Of a DNA stretch of 64,000 bases, positions 51,948 through 62,567 are shown one piece after another; position 1 is the stretch's first letter; each line of letters opens with the position of its first letter. A program made the position numbers and the translations under genes. The notes under the pieces were generated by a model. It ran no database searches. It worked only from the letters and a program-made list of their open reading frames with translations, and had not been told where the DNA came from. The DNA is from Undaria pinnatifida (lineage: Eukaryota; Sar; Phaeophyceae; Laminariales; Alariaceae): positions 1,286,116 through 1,350,115 of the forward strand of contig JABAKD010000006.1 of assembly GCA_012845835.1 (NCBI GenBank). The letters run 5' to 3'.

Positions 51948-53240
51948 CTGCATGAGATCCAAAGCGCCCAGCGCCCTCTTCTTCCCCCCCGCCCTTGCTG
52001 CCATCAGCCCCCCCCTGGCCTCCTCCGCTCCCGCCCCGCCCATTGACGAGTTGGTCGAAAAAGAATTCTCCCCACGAGGACCTGACGCGCGCCACAAGCT
52101 GCTCCCGACGCTCGAGCTCCCAGCAGACGCAGGAGAAATACTAAGAGTGTGCGCCTCTCCGACGTAAACTCTGTCTCCTACCCTTGTCCCCCCCCCCTTG
52201 TCCCCGCCTTCTCGCCTTTGGAACGCCCCCCCTGACCAAGCGCCTGCTTTCGATGTCACCCACGGTGAAAAAGGTCGTTCCACTTCCGCAGCTCTTCTGC
52301 CAGCCGCGGCAGCAGCTCCTGCCGCTCCCCCCGCCCCTCGCCTTCCCTCCCCGCCGACACCGGCTGCGCCGACCCCAAACAGGTCGGGCCGGGCTAACGC
52401 ACCAGGAGATGGGGTGGAACCTCGATCGGAGTCGGTTCCCGGGGACAGCATCACCGCGTTCGGTGACAACATGGCGGTGTTAGGATTGATCAATAGGTCT
52501 GCGCGGTTCGCAGCTCCGACATCCACCACGCCCCCCACTGGGCCACTCCCACCACCACCGCTACCGGCTCCGACCCTCCCTCTTATTACGCCCCCCCCGC
52601 CCGCAGTGGCAGACCCCGTACGGGACAAGCCGTCGCCCCCCGAGGGAGAAACAGGGGACGCTAACAGCTGGGGTACCGCTAATCGTGCCGGCAACGACGC
52701 CCCCTGCATTGACGGAGGTTCCTCAGCCCCCCCCCCCCCCCGCACGCCTATTGCTTCCACCCCCATCTCCAACCCCTCCACCCCGCCCACCACCGCCGCT
52801 ACCCCCACCGGAAACTCCCTGGCGTTTAGCATCCTCCTCGTCCGCAGTCTCCATGGCAGCTTCCGCTACCGCCGAAACAACCCCGCCAACCTTAACCGTC
52901 ATCGGGGATGAAGTCGCCGCTGCCCCCCCTCCCTGCCCGCCTCCAAACCCTCCCGCGGTTGTCCTTGCTCGTGGGGTTAGCGATGCGGGTGCATCCACCG
53001 CCCCTGTCCCCGCCCCCAATTCCCCTCCTGGAGTTTCACCTAACAATGGCCTTGCGCGTTGTGGGGTAGACTGGAATAGGTCGGCTGCTGATGAGGCTGC
53101 AGCTGCCGCTGCTAGGCCTGCGGGGCTTACGGCACCCGCGAAAACTTCTGAGAGGCTGAAGTCTGACTCGGCTGATATTACGGTGGGGTGGCTGAGGATG
53201 TCTGCCGCTGTTCGACCCGTGCTCGTAGAACTGCTTGAAA
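51948..53240 (-). CDS. Gene C exon 7, with a frame break at a poly-G run
   Basis: The donor CATGCAG|GTTAGT is clear. The start is either GTACCAACAG (53259, phase 0) or, to match exon 6, TGGCTCAG (53240, phase 1). The frame begins SSSSTSTGRTAADILSHPTV and stays open to a run of 15 G (52727-52741 on the plus strand). Beyond it only the next frame is open (AEEPPSMQGASLPARLAV onwards) and reaches the donor in phase 0. One G fewer would join both parts. The protein is Ala/Gly/Ser-rich and disordered, with two short conserved-looking words (NTAMLSPNAVMLSPG). Confidence 0.55.
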
Positions 53241-53269
53241 CTGAGCCAGTTCCGGGGTCCTGTTGGTAC

Positions 53270-53300
53270 AACGGAGGGGGGGAGGGGGGGGGGGGGGTAC
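53270..53300 (-). promoter_or_regulatory. Long C tract serving as polypyrimidine tract
   Basis: On the minus strand an almost pure C run stands just upstream of the exon 7 acceptor. A second one at 51508-51530 precedes exon 8. Most introns use T-rich tracts, so C runs in this position are unusual. Confidence 0.5.
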
Positions 53301-53334
53301 TCAGAGTGGGCATGGCCGTAGTCGTGTCACCAAA

Positions 53335-53725
53335 GACCCTGGCATCCCTACTATGCCGGGACGGAGCACGTCGGGTTTCACCAACCACGCAGACATTGCT
53401 TGCACCAAGCGCGAAGCGTCGTGAGGTGTTCGGCGAGTCTCATGAAGGGTGAACTGCATCCTTCCAAGAGCTCCTCGTAACACGGACTTCGGCACCTTTT
53501 GCCTACTTTCTTGCTTAATGGATGACAGTGAAAAATAGTACAAGGGGTTGTAATCATGCATGACTGTCGTCTTCGGGGTCACAAGACCCTCACATCCCTA
53601 CATGCCGGGACAGAGCACGTCGGGATTTCACTGACCAGGCAGGCATCACTTGCACAAAGAGCGAAGCGCCGAGAGGAATGGTGTTGGGGCCATTATGAGT
53701 TGGCTGGACTTCATGGCGATCACAC
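53335..53725. repeat. Two-copy tandem repeat, about 237-bp step
   Basis: CAT(C)CCTACTATGCCGGGACGGAGCACGTCGGG, ACGCAGACATTGCTTGCAC and GCGAAGCGTCG at 53341-53435 recur at 53590-53680. A third, reversed partial copy is at 25445-25515. In the intron between gene C exons 6 and 7. Confidence 0.7.
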
Positions 53726-53954
53726 GCAGAGTAGTTGTCAAGCGGGGGGGCGCCGAAGTAAAATCCAACTAACTGACATATCAGGTACCCTAGTAGCGTC
53801 TACGAATAACACATCACACGTCGCGCTACAGACGCGCCAGCCGCATGCAAAGACACGGAACCTCTCGCATTTACCGCACGCAGAAAACTGCAATACCTGG
53901 CGGAATAGAAAATAGCCGTGTACCAGGTAGATCTTTTCACTCTTAATTTTATAA

Positions 53955-54130
53955 ATCATCGCTTTTGCTCTCCAGCTCAACCCGCACCGCTCGATCTTCT
54001 GGACCCGTGGTCACTAGACAGGTGTCTTCCCTTCTGCCCCCCCTCCCCCCCACCGGTACATGCCTTCATTTTGATTGGGCATAGGGTTCAGCGTTCCCAC
54101 TTTTCAGCTTTTTGTGCTCGTCACTTTTCA
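53955..54130 (+). repeat. Dispersed repeat shared with 5545-5730
   Basis: See 5545-5730. Here CTTCTGGACCCGTGGTCAC and GGGCATAGGGTTCAGCG. In an intron of gene C. Confidence 0.55.
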
Positions 54131-54299
54131 TCGACTTACGGCCAGCCACCTCACAGGCCTGGTATTTCTACCGGTGCAACACCGATCAAGTACAGTACAG
54201 GTTTCTGAGAGTCAAAAAGCGCGCATCCGTTAACACTGCCCGCCTTCTGATAAAGATACGATAACTCGACGCGTGTCGACGAAGGAATAAAGTGCGCTA

Positions 54300-54470
54300 A
54301 AAGTTGTCTCGTGGAAAACAAGCGCGTACCGTAGTGGGGAGGGGCGAGAAGAGCCTGCTTGGCGACCACGGACATGAGCTACATCTAGGGAGGGGGAAGA
54401 ATAAATAAAAAGTGCGCAAACAATCGAACGAAGACAAGAAAAAAAAAAAAAAAAAAACAGCGTCACAAGA
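54300..54470 (+). repeat. Dispersed repeat shared with 2425-2600
   Basis: GCGCGTACCGTAGTGGGGAGGG, GGCGACCACGGACATGAG and an A-rich tail with an A run at 54439-54457. In an intron of gene C. Confidence 0.4.
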
Positions 54471-54564
54471 AACCAGCCTGATGGTTCTTAGTGCCCATTT
54501 CATTAGCATCAACACAAATACGAATGGGGGTCATGTACCCAATAAATCACGGCAGCGCACTCAC

Positions 54565-54731
54565 CGAAGCAAGGCCTGGAGGCGCCGAAGACCACCGGGC
54601 AGTCGCCGATTGGTGCTGTCGATGCCGCGTCCTCTGCGTCGCCCTGGGAGATTGAGATCCCACCCTGCTTTGTCCCCCGGCTCCCTGGGTGCGGCTTCTC
54701 CCTCTTCCGGTCGACCGCCCGCTCATCAACC
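54565..54731 (-). CDS. Gene C exon 6
   Basis: The acceptor GATGAACAG and a perfect donor, TTCG|GTGAGT, bound 167 bases, phase 2 in and phase 1 out. The frame chosen from exon 5's phase reads VDERAVDRKREKPHPGSRG, then QGGISISQGDAEDAAS and PVVFGASRPCF. A second frame is also open (Arg/Ser-rich), so the frame depends on the exon 5 donor. The first part is strongly charged, the rest mixed. No motif recognised. Confidence 0.5.
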
Positions 54732-54899
54732 CTGTTCATCGTTACAGGCGGTCAAGGTAAGACGGGAAAAAAACTACGCTAAGGGTCGTTCGCCAAATAC
54801 CGCGATTCCGGACAAAAACAATCCAGTCTCCTGACAAGACAAAACAAAAAAACACGATTTCTCCTGACACCTTGAAATTGTGACACGTGAAATGTCACG

Positions 54900-55762
54900 T
54901 TTCTCAAAAAACAAGACCATGCCATCTTGTCAGGAATCCTGGCACTAATGGTAAAAAGCAGGATTCCAGACAAGCATCACGATTCGCAAAAAAAGAAAAA
55001 AAAATCACTTTGTTTTTCTTGGCACGATTCCTTACTAGGCAGCTGGTATATTTCAGTCTTCGTCAGGAACGTCCTTTACCCCCCTTTGGAATTGCACACG
55101 CGCTTTCGGAGACAAACTACGTGGAATTCGTGTAGGATGGTATTCGCGGTGGTAAAAGGTTAACAAATTAAAACACCCTTGCGGAATTAAGAGGGGGGTC
55201 GGGGGGGGGATGACGATGAAAGAAACCGACCCAACGCAGCGGCAAGAGGTGGTGGGGTGGAAGACGCCTTCAAAGCACGGTGTCAAGACCTGTACGCCAC
55301 TTCACGCAATATTATGATGCTTCGTACGGCTGTACCATGTTGCTGGAGTCTTGACATTCGCCAAGGCGGCCGCAGGGGGGATGATAGACCCCCACTTTCG
55401 CTACCGAGTGACGGTCACTCGCGTGATTGGCTATTCACCGCGCCAAAAAACGGACCTCAAACCTGTTAGTTGGCGCAGTGTAGCAACCCATTCTGTGGCA
55501 GCCGGTTCTGTTTTCGAAAACTAAAAAACCCTATTAATAAGCTTCTGATGATCGATGGCGGTTTGATCAATTTCTCAGGAGGACCTGCAGAGCGTGCTGG
55601 ACTCTTGCAAACAAACAGGGAATCCACTCAATAGACCCCTAAAAGTGACTCGTCCACCGTAGCTTTCGCCCATACTTGGACTCATCTACCGTACCCATAG
55701 TCTAGTCGGACGTTTTATAGGTCACCATACATGGGTCCCCAAAAGCTTACACGGACACACAC
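54900..55762. other. Intron of gene C between exons 5 and 6
   Basis: Contains A-rich and G-rich runs (55192-55210) and CAGGAATCCTGGCA / CAGGATTCCAGACA words, a small doubled motif at 54930-54975. No exon recognised. Confidence 0.4.
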
Positions 55763-57138
55763 CTTGCCAGGTATTCCTCAGCATCGACAGCCCCCCCCCC
55801 CCCCCCCGCCCCAGAGCCCCGCCTATCCTGCTGACTGTCCGTGCTTGTCGAGCTCTCCCCCCCATCCCCGGGCCCTGCGCGCTCCCTTCTCTCCCTATGC
55901 CTCCTTGCCGACATAGCCCCCGCCGCCGCTGCTGCTCCCGCTGCTGCAGCTGTTGCTGCCTCTGCCGATGCAGAGCTAGACCCTACCTCCGCCGCACCCC
56001 CTGTCCCTCCCACACCAACAGGCGTCGAGACAAACCTCGCCGTGCCACGCATGCCACCCCCCCCAGGCTGCACTCCGCCTAAGTCGCTCTGTGAGCTCGA
56101 GGGGAGTACCGAAGAAATTCTCCCCTGGGGTACGCTAACGCTGGAAACCCCTGAAGATGCTTCCGCACCGCCTGCGGCTGAAAGAGCGCTAGCCGCGACG
56201 TCATCTGACATCTCACTAAGCCCGCTGTCATCGTACCGATCTCGGTGTTGTGTCACGTGCCGACGCGGCCCGCTCTCCCCCGCCTCCTCATCCTCCAACT
56301 CCTCCATGTCCGCCGGAGGGCTTGAGGAATCGGAAACAACCCCGGGGCTCACGCTGGGACTCGCGCTTCCCAGCTCCCCGTAGATATCACTTGGCCGCCA
56401 GACCTCCGACGAAGGACGAGAGATGCTCCCGGTTCTAGAGCTACCGCTGACGAACACTTGTCGATCCCGGCTATCCACCGAAACAGCGCTAACTCCAGCA
56501 GATGAGGCAGCGGCAGCAGCTGCCGTAGCCATCCCTGCAGACGCCGGAGTGCCCGAAATCGAGGTGGAGGTCCCGGAGCGCCCGCGGCTGGCACGCTCAC
56601 TCCCGGTTTCAACCCCCGCTCCCGAAGAAAGCAGGGGGTTTCCAGCAGAAACCCCGTGGGATCGCGCTGCGGCAGAAAATCGTGCCCCTCCCCCCCCCGC
56701 CGCTGCAGCTTCTTCTGGTCGTTCGTCCATGTCGTCTCCCGTTGAATCGGAGGAGGTTCGTTCGGAGAGCATGGCCATGGGGGATCCCACCTGTGCGGAG
56801 TTACCACCCCCGCTGTTGTTGTTGTTGCTGTTGCTGCTGGAATTATTCCCACCGGTGTTATTGTTATTGTTGGTGGCAGCGCCTCCGGTGCCGTCAGAGG
56901 CTGGTCGAGGCTGTCCGTAGTTACCGAACGCGCCTCGGCGGACCGCGCCGCCTGCGCCGGCCGCTGCAGCAGCAGCTACCAGAGAAGACGAGGACGAACC
57001 GATGCTCAGGGGCTTGCCGCCGGGAGCTCCCGTATCGCCCAGGGCGTCTAGGAAAGCAGGAGGAGAGCTGGGCGAAGGGGTGCTGCTTCCCACGGTGTCC
57101 GGTCCCATGAACATCGGGTTCGTTGTCTTGAACTCTCC
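55763..57138 (-). CDS. Gene C exon 5, large low-complexity exon
   Basis: The acceptor CATACACAG and donor GCAAG|GTGTGT bound 1376 bases, phase 0 in and phase 2 out. The first words are EFKTTNPMFMGPDTVG, then almost entirely low complexity: Ser runs, poly-Ala, an Asn/Ser-rich block coded by AAC/AGC repeats, poly-Gly, and a more structured stretch (SEVWRPSDIYGELGSASP; ELEDEEAGESGPRRHV; HRDRYDDSGLSEMSDD) with acidic and phospho-acceptor-like residues. The C-terminal end reads GGAVDAEEYLARC. A large disordered exon of this type fits a regulatory or scaffold protein, but no domain is recognised. Long open frames on other strands are GC shadows. Confidence 0.65.
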
Positions 57139-58265
57139 CTGTGTATGAGTGGGGTGCGCGAAGAGGATACAACAACGTGGTCAAACACACAATGAACGAC
57201 TGAAAGTACATACCACTCCGACCAAAAAAATAAAAGCTCGGTATGAAAGAAGAAAGTATAATCTCGATTGGAATCGAGGCCATGCGGTACTGCTGTCATA
57301 AACCCCGAGACTAGTTGATAATCGTATCCCCACGCACATAGATCAGTAGACTGGAACACCCAATGTTTGACCCGGTGAGGTTCATGTATCATCCCCGCCC
57401 CAACATCTCGGGAGTTTCGCACATTTTTCAAGCAGCTCATATCGACCTTGTATCTATTGTCGGAATGGTCACCAACACTGCATGCAGTACACTATACATA
57501 CCTTAAACGGCAGTACCCCAGAAGGACTGACTGCTGTACATGGAACTACGGCAGCCGACCACATCCGTGTATGGTATCGCATCGTATACATACCATTAAT
57601 ACCACTGTTGTAAACAACCAAACTGCAGTACCCTACTAATCACAACAGTGCTACAATAGCACACTTCTACACAACAGCACTACAGAGTACACTACCGTAC
57701 AAACAAAAAAACTACTGCAGTACCCTACACACTACCGCTGCAGTAGACTGCCAACACAAAAGCAGTACCACATACTACAGTACCACAGAGTAGACTACCG
57801 TACAAAACACATATTACTGCTGCAGTAGACTACTGAACACAACACTATTGCATATTGCATATCGCCATTGCAGTAGACCACTGCTGTGCAAAACACTCCA
57901 CACCTCCAACAGATCAGATCCTTACTGATGGTGTATGTCTTGCAGGGCAGATGTATCCCTGATCTATATGATCGGTGTCTTTCAGTGTAGAAATACATTA
58001 TCTGCATGGCCTATAGATCATGTCGCCGGGTGAGAGCTGGATGTTTTCAACGCCTTATTGATAGCGCATGTTCTTGGGTTCAATCTGCACTGCACAGATC
58101 CCGGACAACATGTTACACGACAGATAAAGGATCTGCATGATCTATATGATCTATATATGATCTGAATGACCTTCATGATCTGTATGATATATATGATCTA
58201 GATCGCCATCTGTTCGATGGTGTGTGAAAACGCCAACATTTGCAATACTGCAGCGGGAAGCTCAC
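57139..58265. other. Intron of gene C with two simple-repeat fields
   Basis: 57480-57880 is made of CAGTACCCTACACACTAC and CTGCAGTAGACTAC words. 57950-58205 is rich in GATCTATATGATCTGCATGA, related to 19930 and 20450. No exon recognised. Confidence 0.5.
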
Positions 58266-58331
58266 CTCGGGCACGTCGTACTGGCCCGTACTTTCCAACG
58301 CGAAGTCGTCCATGTTGCTTTTGTTCGGTTG
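58266..58331 (-). CDS. Gene C exon 4, 22-codon micro-exon
   Basis: The acceptor CGTATCTGCAG and donor CCCGAG|GTGAGC bound exactly 66 bases, phase 0 to phase 0. The peptide (22 residues) includes MDDFALESTGQYDVPE. It joins exon 3 (ending VVPQ) and exon 5 (starting EFKTTNP) without a frame change. Both splice sites are near consensus, so this is a confident call despite its size. Confidence 0.68.
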
Positions 58332-58379
58332 CTGCAGATACGTGAATGGGTGAATGAACGAATGGGCAGATGGATAAAT

Positions 58380-58475
58380 GAGTTGATTAGTTGATGAATG
58401 AACGAATTGACAGGTGGACAAATTGATGGATGCATGAATGGATGGATGGATGGATGGGTGGATGGATGGGCGCAC
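58380..58475. repeat. GGATGGAT microsatellite and degenerate TGAATGAACG repeat
   Basis: Imperfect ATGAATGAACGAAT units pass into GGATGGATGGATGG at 58440-58470. In the intron between gene C exons 3 and 4. Confidence 0.85.
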
Positions 58476-59629
58476 GGCTTTTTTACCCCGCTAGGGTTTA
58501 TATACTGTGTACGTACCAGGTGATGCTTTTTCTGGCGCACCCCTCCCTACATCCTTCAACTTCTGCGTCAAAACATTCCATACTAACTCCAAGTATTTTG
58601 TTCAATATTGCGTCCATGCACAAACTGAGTACACCCCCCCCCTCCGCCAATATTGGAAAGAAAACGTGTTTGCACGGCCCAACGGACTGCGCGAAAAAGG
58701 TGAAACTGCGATTTCGTCTAGGGGACCTGGACCTGCCAGAAATAAGAAAGAGATATACCAGTAGCCGGGTGGAGGAGGACGTGGTGACACTTACGTGCCC
58801 GTGTGGCACAACAATAGAGAGGGACTCACACAGTAGGAGAATGTAAAATATACAAGGAGGGACGGCATGCGTTAGAGGAGATGAGGAAATTAGATGTATG
58901 TGACATGAAAGAGTTTGGTAGACTGAGAGAGCAGCGAGGAAACGATTGCTATCCTAGGAGATAGATGGTGGCCGCAGATGGCGAAACAGGACGGGGATAC
59001 GATAAGCAAACAGTTTCAATGTAATATATGGAAGAAGCCTGACGAGCGCCCAAATGTTGGAGGTGTCTCTATTAGGCGTAGGAACGGTGCTCCGTCTCGA
59101 AAGGGATGCGTGGTCAATGGTCAAATGACTAAGGCAAGCAACAAATGAGTACCCCCCCCCCCCCCCCCCCCTCCCGCCAAAACGGGTGCCATTCTTAAGG
59201 GTAACGCATAGCCCCCACGACGGCGTGCGACAGCATGTATAACAGCAGCATTACACATCAACATCAACGGCAGTAGCATCAACACTACCCATCAATAGCA
59301 GTAACACGTTCCAAGCAAGCTAGCATTAGACATCAACGACCGCGACCAAGGCAGCAAAACTTCAACAGCATCGGCAACAGAAACCGCATCAGCTGCAACC
59401 ACGCTATCAACAACCTTAGGCACCCCCCCCCCAAATAAAAAACGCCACAGCATCTGCACAATACAGTTATCAGCAAGATCAACAGCAGCAACAGCAACAG
59501 CAGAAGCGGCAATACCACCACCACCACCACAAACAGCAACGCTACAATCGAGCAGCGACAGAAGCAGCCACGTGCAACCATGCTGGAACATCACCTCCCC
59601 CCCTCCACCCCAGGCCACTCAAATATCAC
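58476..59629. other. Intron of gene C between exons 3 and 4
   Basis: A plus frame at 58430-58846 (KLRFRLGDLDLPEIRKRY) and a minus acceptor CTTTCTTATTTCTGGCAG at about 58736 look genuine in isolation, but neither fits the gene C phases. There is a C run at 59154-59171. 59230-59600 is full of CAACAGCAG and CATCAACA words. Possibly a nested or alternative exon. Confidence 0.35.
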
Positions 59630-59723
59630 CTGGGGGACAACGAATCTCCGGGCGCTACCCTTCGTGGTCGGGATGACATTGGCGCTGCTGTCCGAAACGG
59701 CTAAAGGATTCTGCGCTTGATAC
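59630..59723 (-). CDS. Gene C exon 3
   Basis: The acceptor CCGCCCCGGCAG and donor CCCCAG|GTGATA bound 94 bases, phase 2 in and phase 0 out. The peptide is YQAQNPLAVSDSSANVIP, then KGSARRFVVPQ. It is mixed in composition, unlike the later low-complexity exons. It fits exon 2 (phase 2 out) and exon 4 (phase 0 in). Confidence 0.62.
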
Positions 59724-59739
59724 CTGCCGGGGCGGCAGG

Positions 59740-60345
59740 GCCAAATCAGGCGAGAAAAAGCATTAGCCATAAACAACAAGTACATACATAACTAAGAAAA
59801 AACGGTCATCTCTTGTAGATACCACGACGGATAATAAGGAACCAAAAGCCAAATCAGGCGAGAAAAAACGTTAGCCATGAGCAATAAGTATTACATGATA
59901 CAACTAAGCGAAAACGGTCAACCCTTCTAGGTACCACTAGGGAAAATTAAGGGACCAAGGGCCAAATCAGGCGAGAAAAAACATTAGCCATAAGCAATAA
60001 GTATTACATGATATAACTAAGCAAAAACGGTCAACCCTTTTAGGTACCACTACGGATAATCAAGGGACTAAGGGCAAAATCAGGCGAGCGAAAACATTAG
60101 CCATAAGCAATAAGTATTACATGATATAACTAAGCAAAAACGGTCAACCCTTTTAGGTACCACTACGGATAATCAAGGGACTAAGGGCAAAATCAGGCGA
60201 GCGAAAACATTAGCCATAAGCAATAAGTATTACATGATATAACTAAGCAAAAACGGTCAACCCTTTTAGGTACCACTACGGATAATCAAGGGACTAAGGG
60301 CAAAATCAGGCGAGCGAAAACATTAGGCTTTAATCAAGAAATAGT
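59740..60345. repeat. 113-bp tandem array, five to six copies
   Basis: AAATCAGGCGAGCGAAAACATTAGCC then AAGCAATAAGTATTACATG and AAACGGTCAACCCTTTTAGG. The units at 60068-60180 and 60181-60293 are identical over their length; the earlier ones (from about 59740, 59850, 59960) differ slightly and use GAGAAAAA. Recent expansion at the right end. In the intron between gene C exons 2 and 3. Confidence 0.92.
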
Positions 60346-60484
60346 ATACAACTAAGCCAAAACGGTGAACCGTTGTAGATTTTATCAGTTGTCTTGTCGT
60401 TTGCGACCACACAGGTCGTCTCTCTAGCAGGCAACGGCGCCGGCGCTCCGGTTGTGCTGATGGAAACATGGGCGCATACATCAG
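60346..60484. other. Intron segment of gene C
   Basis: Short unique segment after the 113-bp array; nothing recognised. Confidence 0.3.
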
Positions 60485-60690
60485 TTTAATGTGGACAACA
60501 CAATAATTCCAAAGAGTGCATGCGCCCGAACTGCGACGACGCCCAGTGCTTCCGATGCCCCACGCCGATCATCCAACCCGTATACTGCGACACGGATCCC
60601 ATCACGAATAATTCCGAGTACGAGTTGGTTCCAAATACTTGGAGGCGAGTGCGTGCAGCGAACTCTAAAGGGGACAGGAACACGGGAGAT
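60485..60690 (-). pseudogene. Extra copy of gene C exon 2 region (2b)
   Basis: Reads GVGHRKHWASSQFGRMHSLE on the minus strand, against GMGHRKHWTSAQFRRMHSLE in exon 2. It is preceded by a TCCTGTCCCCTTTAG acceptor and by TRLQVFGTNSYSELF, which exon 2 lacks. The homologous donor GTGAGT is lost (TTATTG here) and a stop follows. On the plus strand the same DNA reads CMRPNCDDAQCFRC. It could be an alternative exon with its own ending or a decayed copy. Confidence 0.45.
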
Positions 60691-60909
60691 ATGACATGAA
60701 TACGAGTACCTTCTTACGTAATTTGTTCAAAACAATTTAATGGGGTTTAATTCAACAAAAACTCAACAAAACTATGCCTAAGCTAACCTAAACTACACTA
60801 CTAAACTAAACTAAACTAACCAATCTGAAGATTCATTCAACTGAACATAATTTAACGGGACAAAATTGATCGAAATTAAAGCAACTAAACTAAACTTAAA
60901 CTAACTCAC

Positions 60910-61058
60910 TCTTCCAAAGAGTGCATGCGCCTGAACTGCGCTGACGTCCAGTGCTTCCGGTGCCCCATGCCCACCCCCATGTCGTCCATCCCCACACCCC
61001 CCTCAGCTTCAACCGCCCGTAAATCGATCTCTCCCCCTTCCCCCCCAACCCTATCGCC
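60910..61058 (-). CDS. Gene C exon 2
   Basis: The donor GAAGA|GTGAGT is consensus and gives phase 2, which fits exon 3. The acceptor GCTAAAGAG lacks a pyrimidine tract and is chosen because it gives phase 0, fitting exon 1. The peptide is EIDLRAVEAEGGVGMDDMG, then GHRKHWTSAQFRRMHSLE. The conserved GHRKHW word also survives in the copy at 60485-60690. Family not recognised. Confidence 0.5.
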
Positions 61059-61169
61059 CTCTTTAGCATCTCCCAACCCTCGGGCGAAGTTTTCTCCATC
61101 CGAATGTGCACCAACAGAGGCCTGGCTGGGGGACGGGTCTCCGTCTTGCGAGGGTCTCCTAAAAAGGCG

Positions 61170-61465
61170 AAATGGGGCGGGGGGGGGGGGGGGGGGGTAG
61201 GGGGTAAGGTAGGGTAGGGTAGGGGGAGGGGGGGGGGGAGGGGGGTAACGGGGGCGTCAAGATGTTCACCGCTAGCTGAGGCCTATTTGACGGATGTGTC
61301 TCCTTCGTGCGAACGTCTACTACAAAATGGTGCAATGGGAGAGGGAGGGGGGGGGGGGGGGGGAATGCTCCGCCGAAGCCTGACTAGGGGTCTCTTTTGC
61401 GCGAAAGTCTGCAAAAAATGTGGCGAAACGGGGGGGGGGGGGGGGGGGGGGGGGTTCTCCAACTC
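61170..61465. repeat. Cluster of long G runs in a duplicated block
   Basis: G runs at about 61180-61197, 61225-61245, 61345-61362 and 61430-61454. The block GACGG(G/A)TCTCC(G/T)T(C/T)(T/G)TGCGA is repeated near 61131 and 61290, and again in weak form (GGTCTCTTTTGCGCGAAAG) near 61389. G runs stand at the same place in each unit. Confidence 0.7.
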
Positions 61466-61594
61466 CATTACTGTACAAGGCAACCGTCAAGGGATGGGGT
61501 GGGGCGCGTAAATACCTGCTGTTACCGGGAAGCGTAGAAAATTGTAGTAATTGACACCCACGGTGAACACAAAAAAAAACTATTCAACAAAAAT

Positions 61595-61662
61595 ATTCTA
61601 AAAACGACAGCTGTGAGTTCGACGAACTTAGGGTCGATACTCATCTTTGCAAGCTGCGTACT
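61595..61662 (-). repeat. VELTADV motif repeat, copy 9
   Basis: Minus-strand reading LAKMSIDPKFVELTAVVF. In the long intron between gene C exons 1 and 2. Confidence 0.6.
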
Positions 61663-61824
61663 ACATCGGTCTTTCGTTTTCAGTAAGTTTTCATGTGTAT
61701 CACAAAACCTAACTGTACGATGACATTGTTGTATAACGATACCTATCACATTTATCCCCCTATATGTTCACAGACCACATTTGGTCCTTGATTACTAAGG
61801 CATGTTCCCCGGAAAAGGCGAGAT

Positions 61825-62175
61825 TTCACAAACGCCACATTACCAAAATATAACTATAAAGTAACGCCCAACCGGGTTACGGCTGCCAAACTAAAACATA
61901 AACGCGCACTAAAACTAAACGCTTTCTAGCACTGGAAACCCGCTTTAAGGGACAAGCTCCTTGAGATCAGCATAGGAAGACATCTCGCGAGATCCATACG
62001 AAGCCACACTACCAAAACAGCAACTGTAACGTAACGCCCAAACGGGTTATGGCTGCCGAATTAACACAAAATGCAACCTCAAAGTTAACGCCTTTAGCAC
62101 TGGAAACCCGTCTTGAGGACAAGATACTAGAATATATCAATATACTTTAGGGAGGCATCTTGAGGCTCTGAAGGG
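61825..62175. repeat. Tandem duplication, about 170-bp unit, two copies
   Basis: CCACATTACCAAAATATAACT...GTAACGCCCAACCGGGTTACGGCTGCC at 61831 and CCACACTACCAAAACAGCAACT...GTAACGCCCAAACGGGTTATGGCTGCC at 62005. Each is followed by AGCACTGGAAACCCG and GGACAAG. Confidence 0.8.
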
Positions 62176-62359
62176 GTTACGCGGGAAAAGGCTATACGTG
62201 GTTGTGGATTCGCGCGTTTAGCGTCTCACCCGCTGGACATTCTGGTGAGGTCCAACTTGTTCGTGGCCACGTGTTCCTGGGGGAGGGGGAGAAAGAGCGG
62301 GGGGGAGGTCACGGCCAGGGATAACGTAAGGCATGCATTTCGATATCTTATTGAACTAT

Positions 62360-62430
62360 TGTGAAGACATCCGCTGTATGTTCGATACATTTAGGGCCGA
62401 TAATAATCTTTGCAAGCTGCGTAATACACC
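62360..62430 (-). repeat. VELTADV motif repeat, copy 10
   Basis: Diverged: minus-strand reading LAKIIIGPKCIEHTADVF. Confidence 0.5.
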
Positions 62431-62567
62431 GGCTGCTCGTTTTTACACATGTGTTATCCTTCGAATACATACGACTAATACGTATGATGCCAACGTGAAC
62501 ATCAACAACAAAACTGCCATCAATAATAATCATCGTAGCTACTGCTGTATCTTGTACACGCTAGGGT

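Noticed and set aside
52685-53452. A 255-codon plus frame, and a 237-codon one at 52198-52911
   Set aside because: Shadows of the GC-rich minus-strand exon, which has good acceptor and donor sites and fitting phases.
58498-58809. A minus-strand exon after the strong acceptor near 58736
   Set aside because: Its possible phases do not fit between gene C exons 3 and 4 (phase 0 gives an immediate stop). It may be a cryptic or alternative exon, but I cannot support it.
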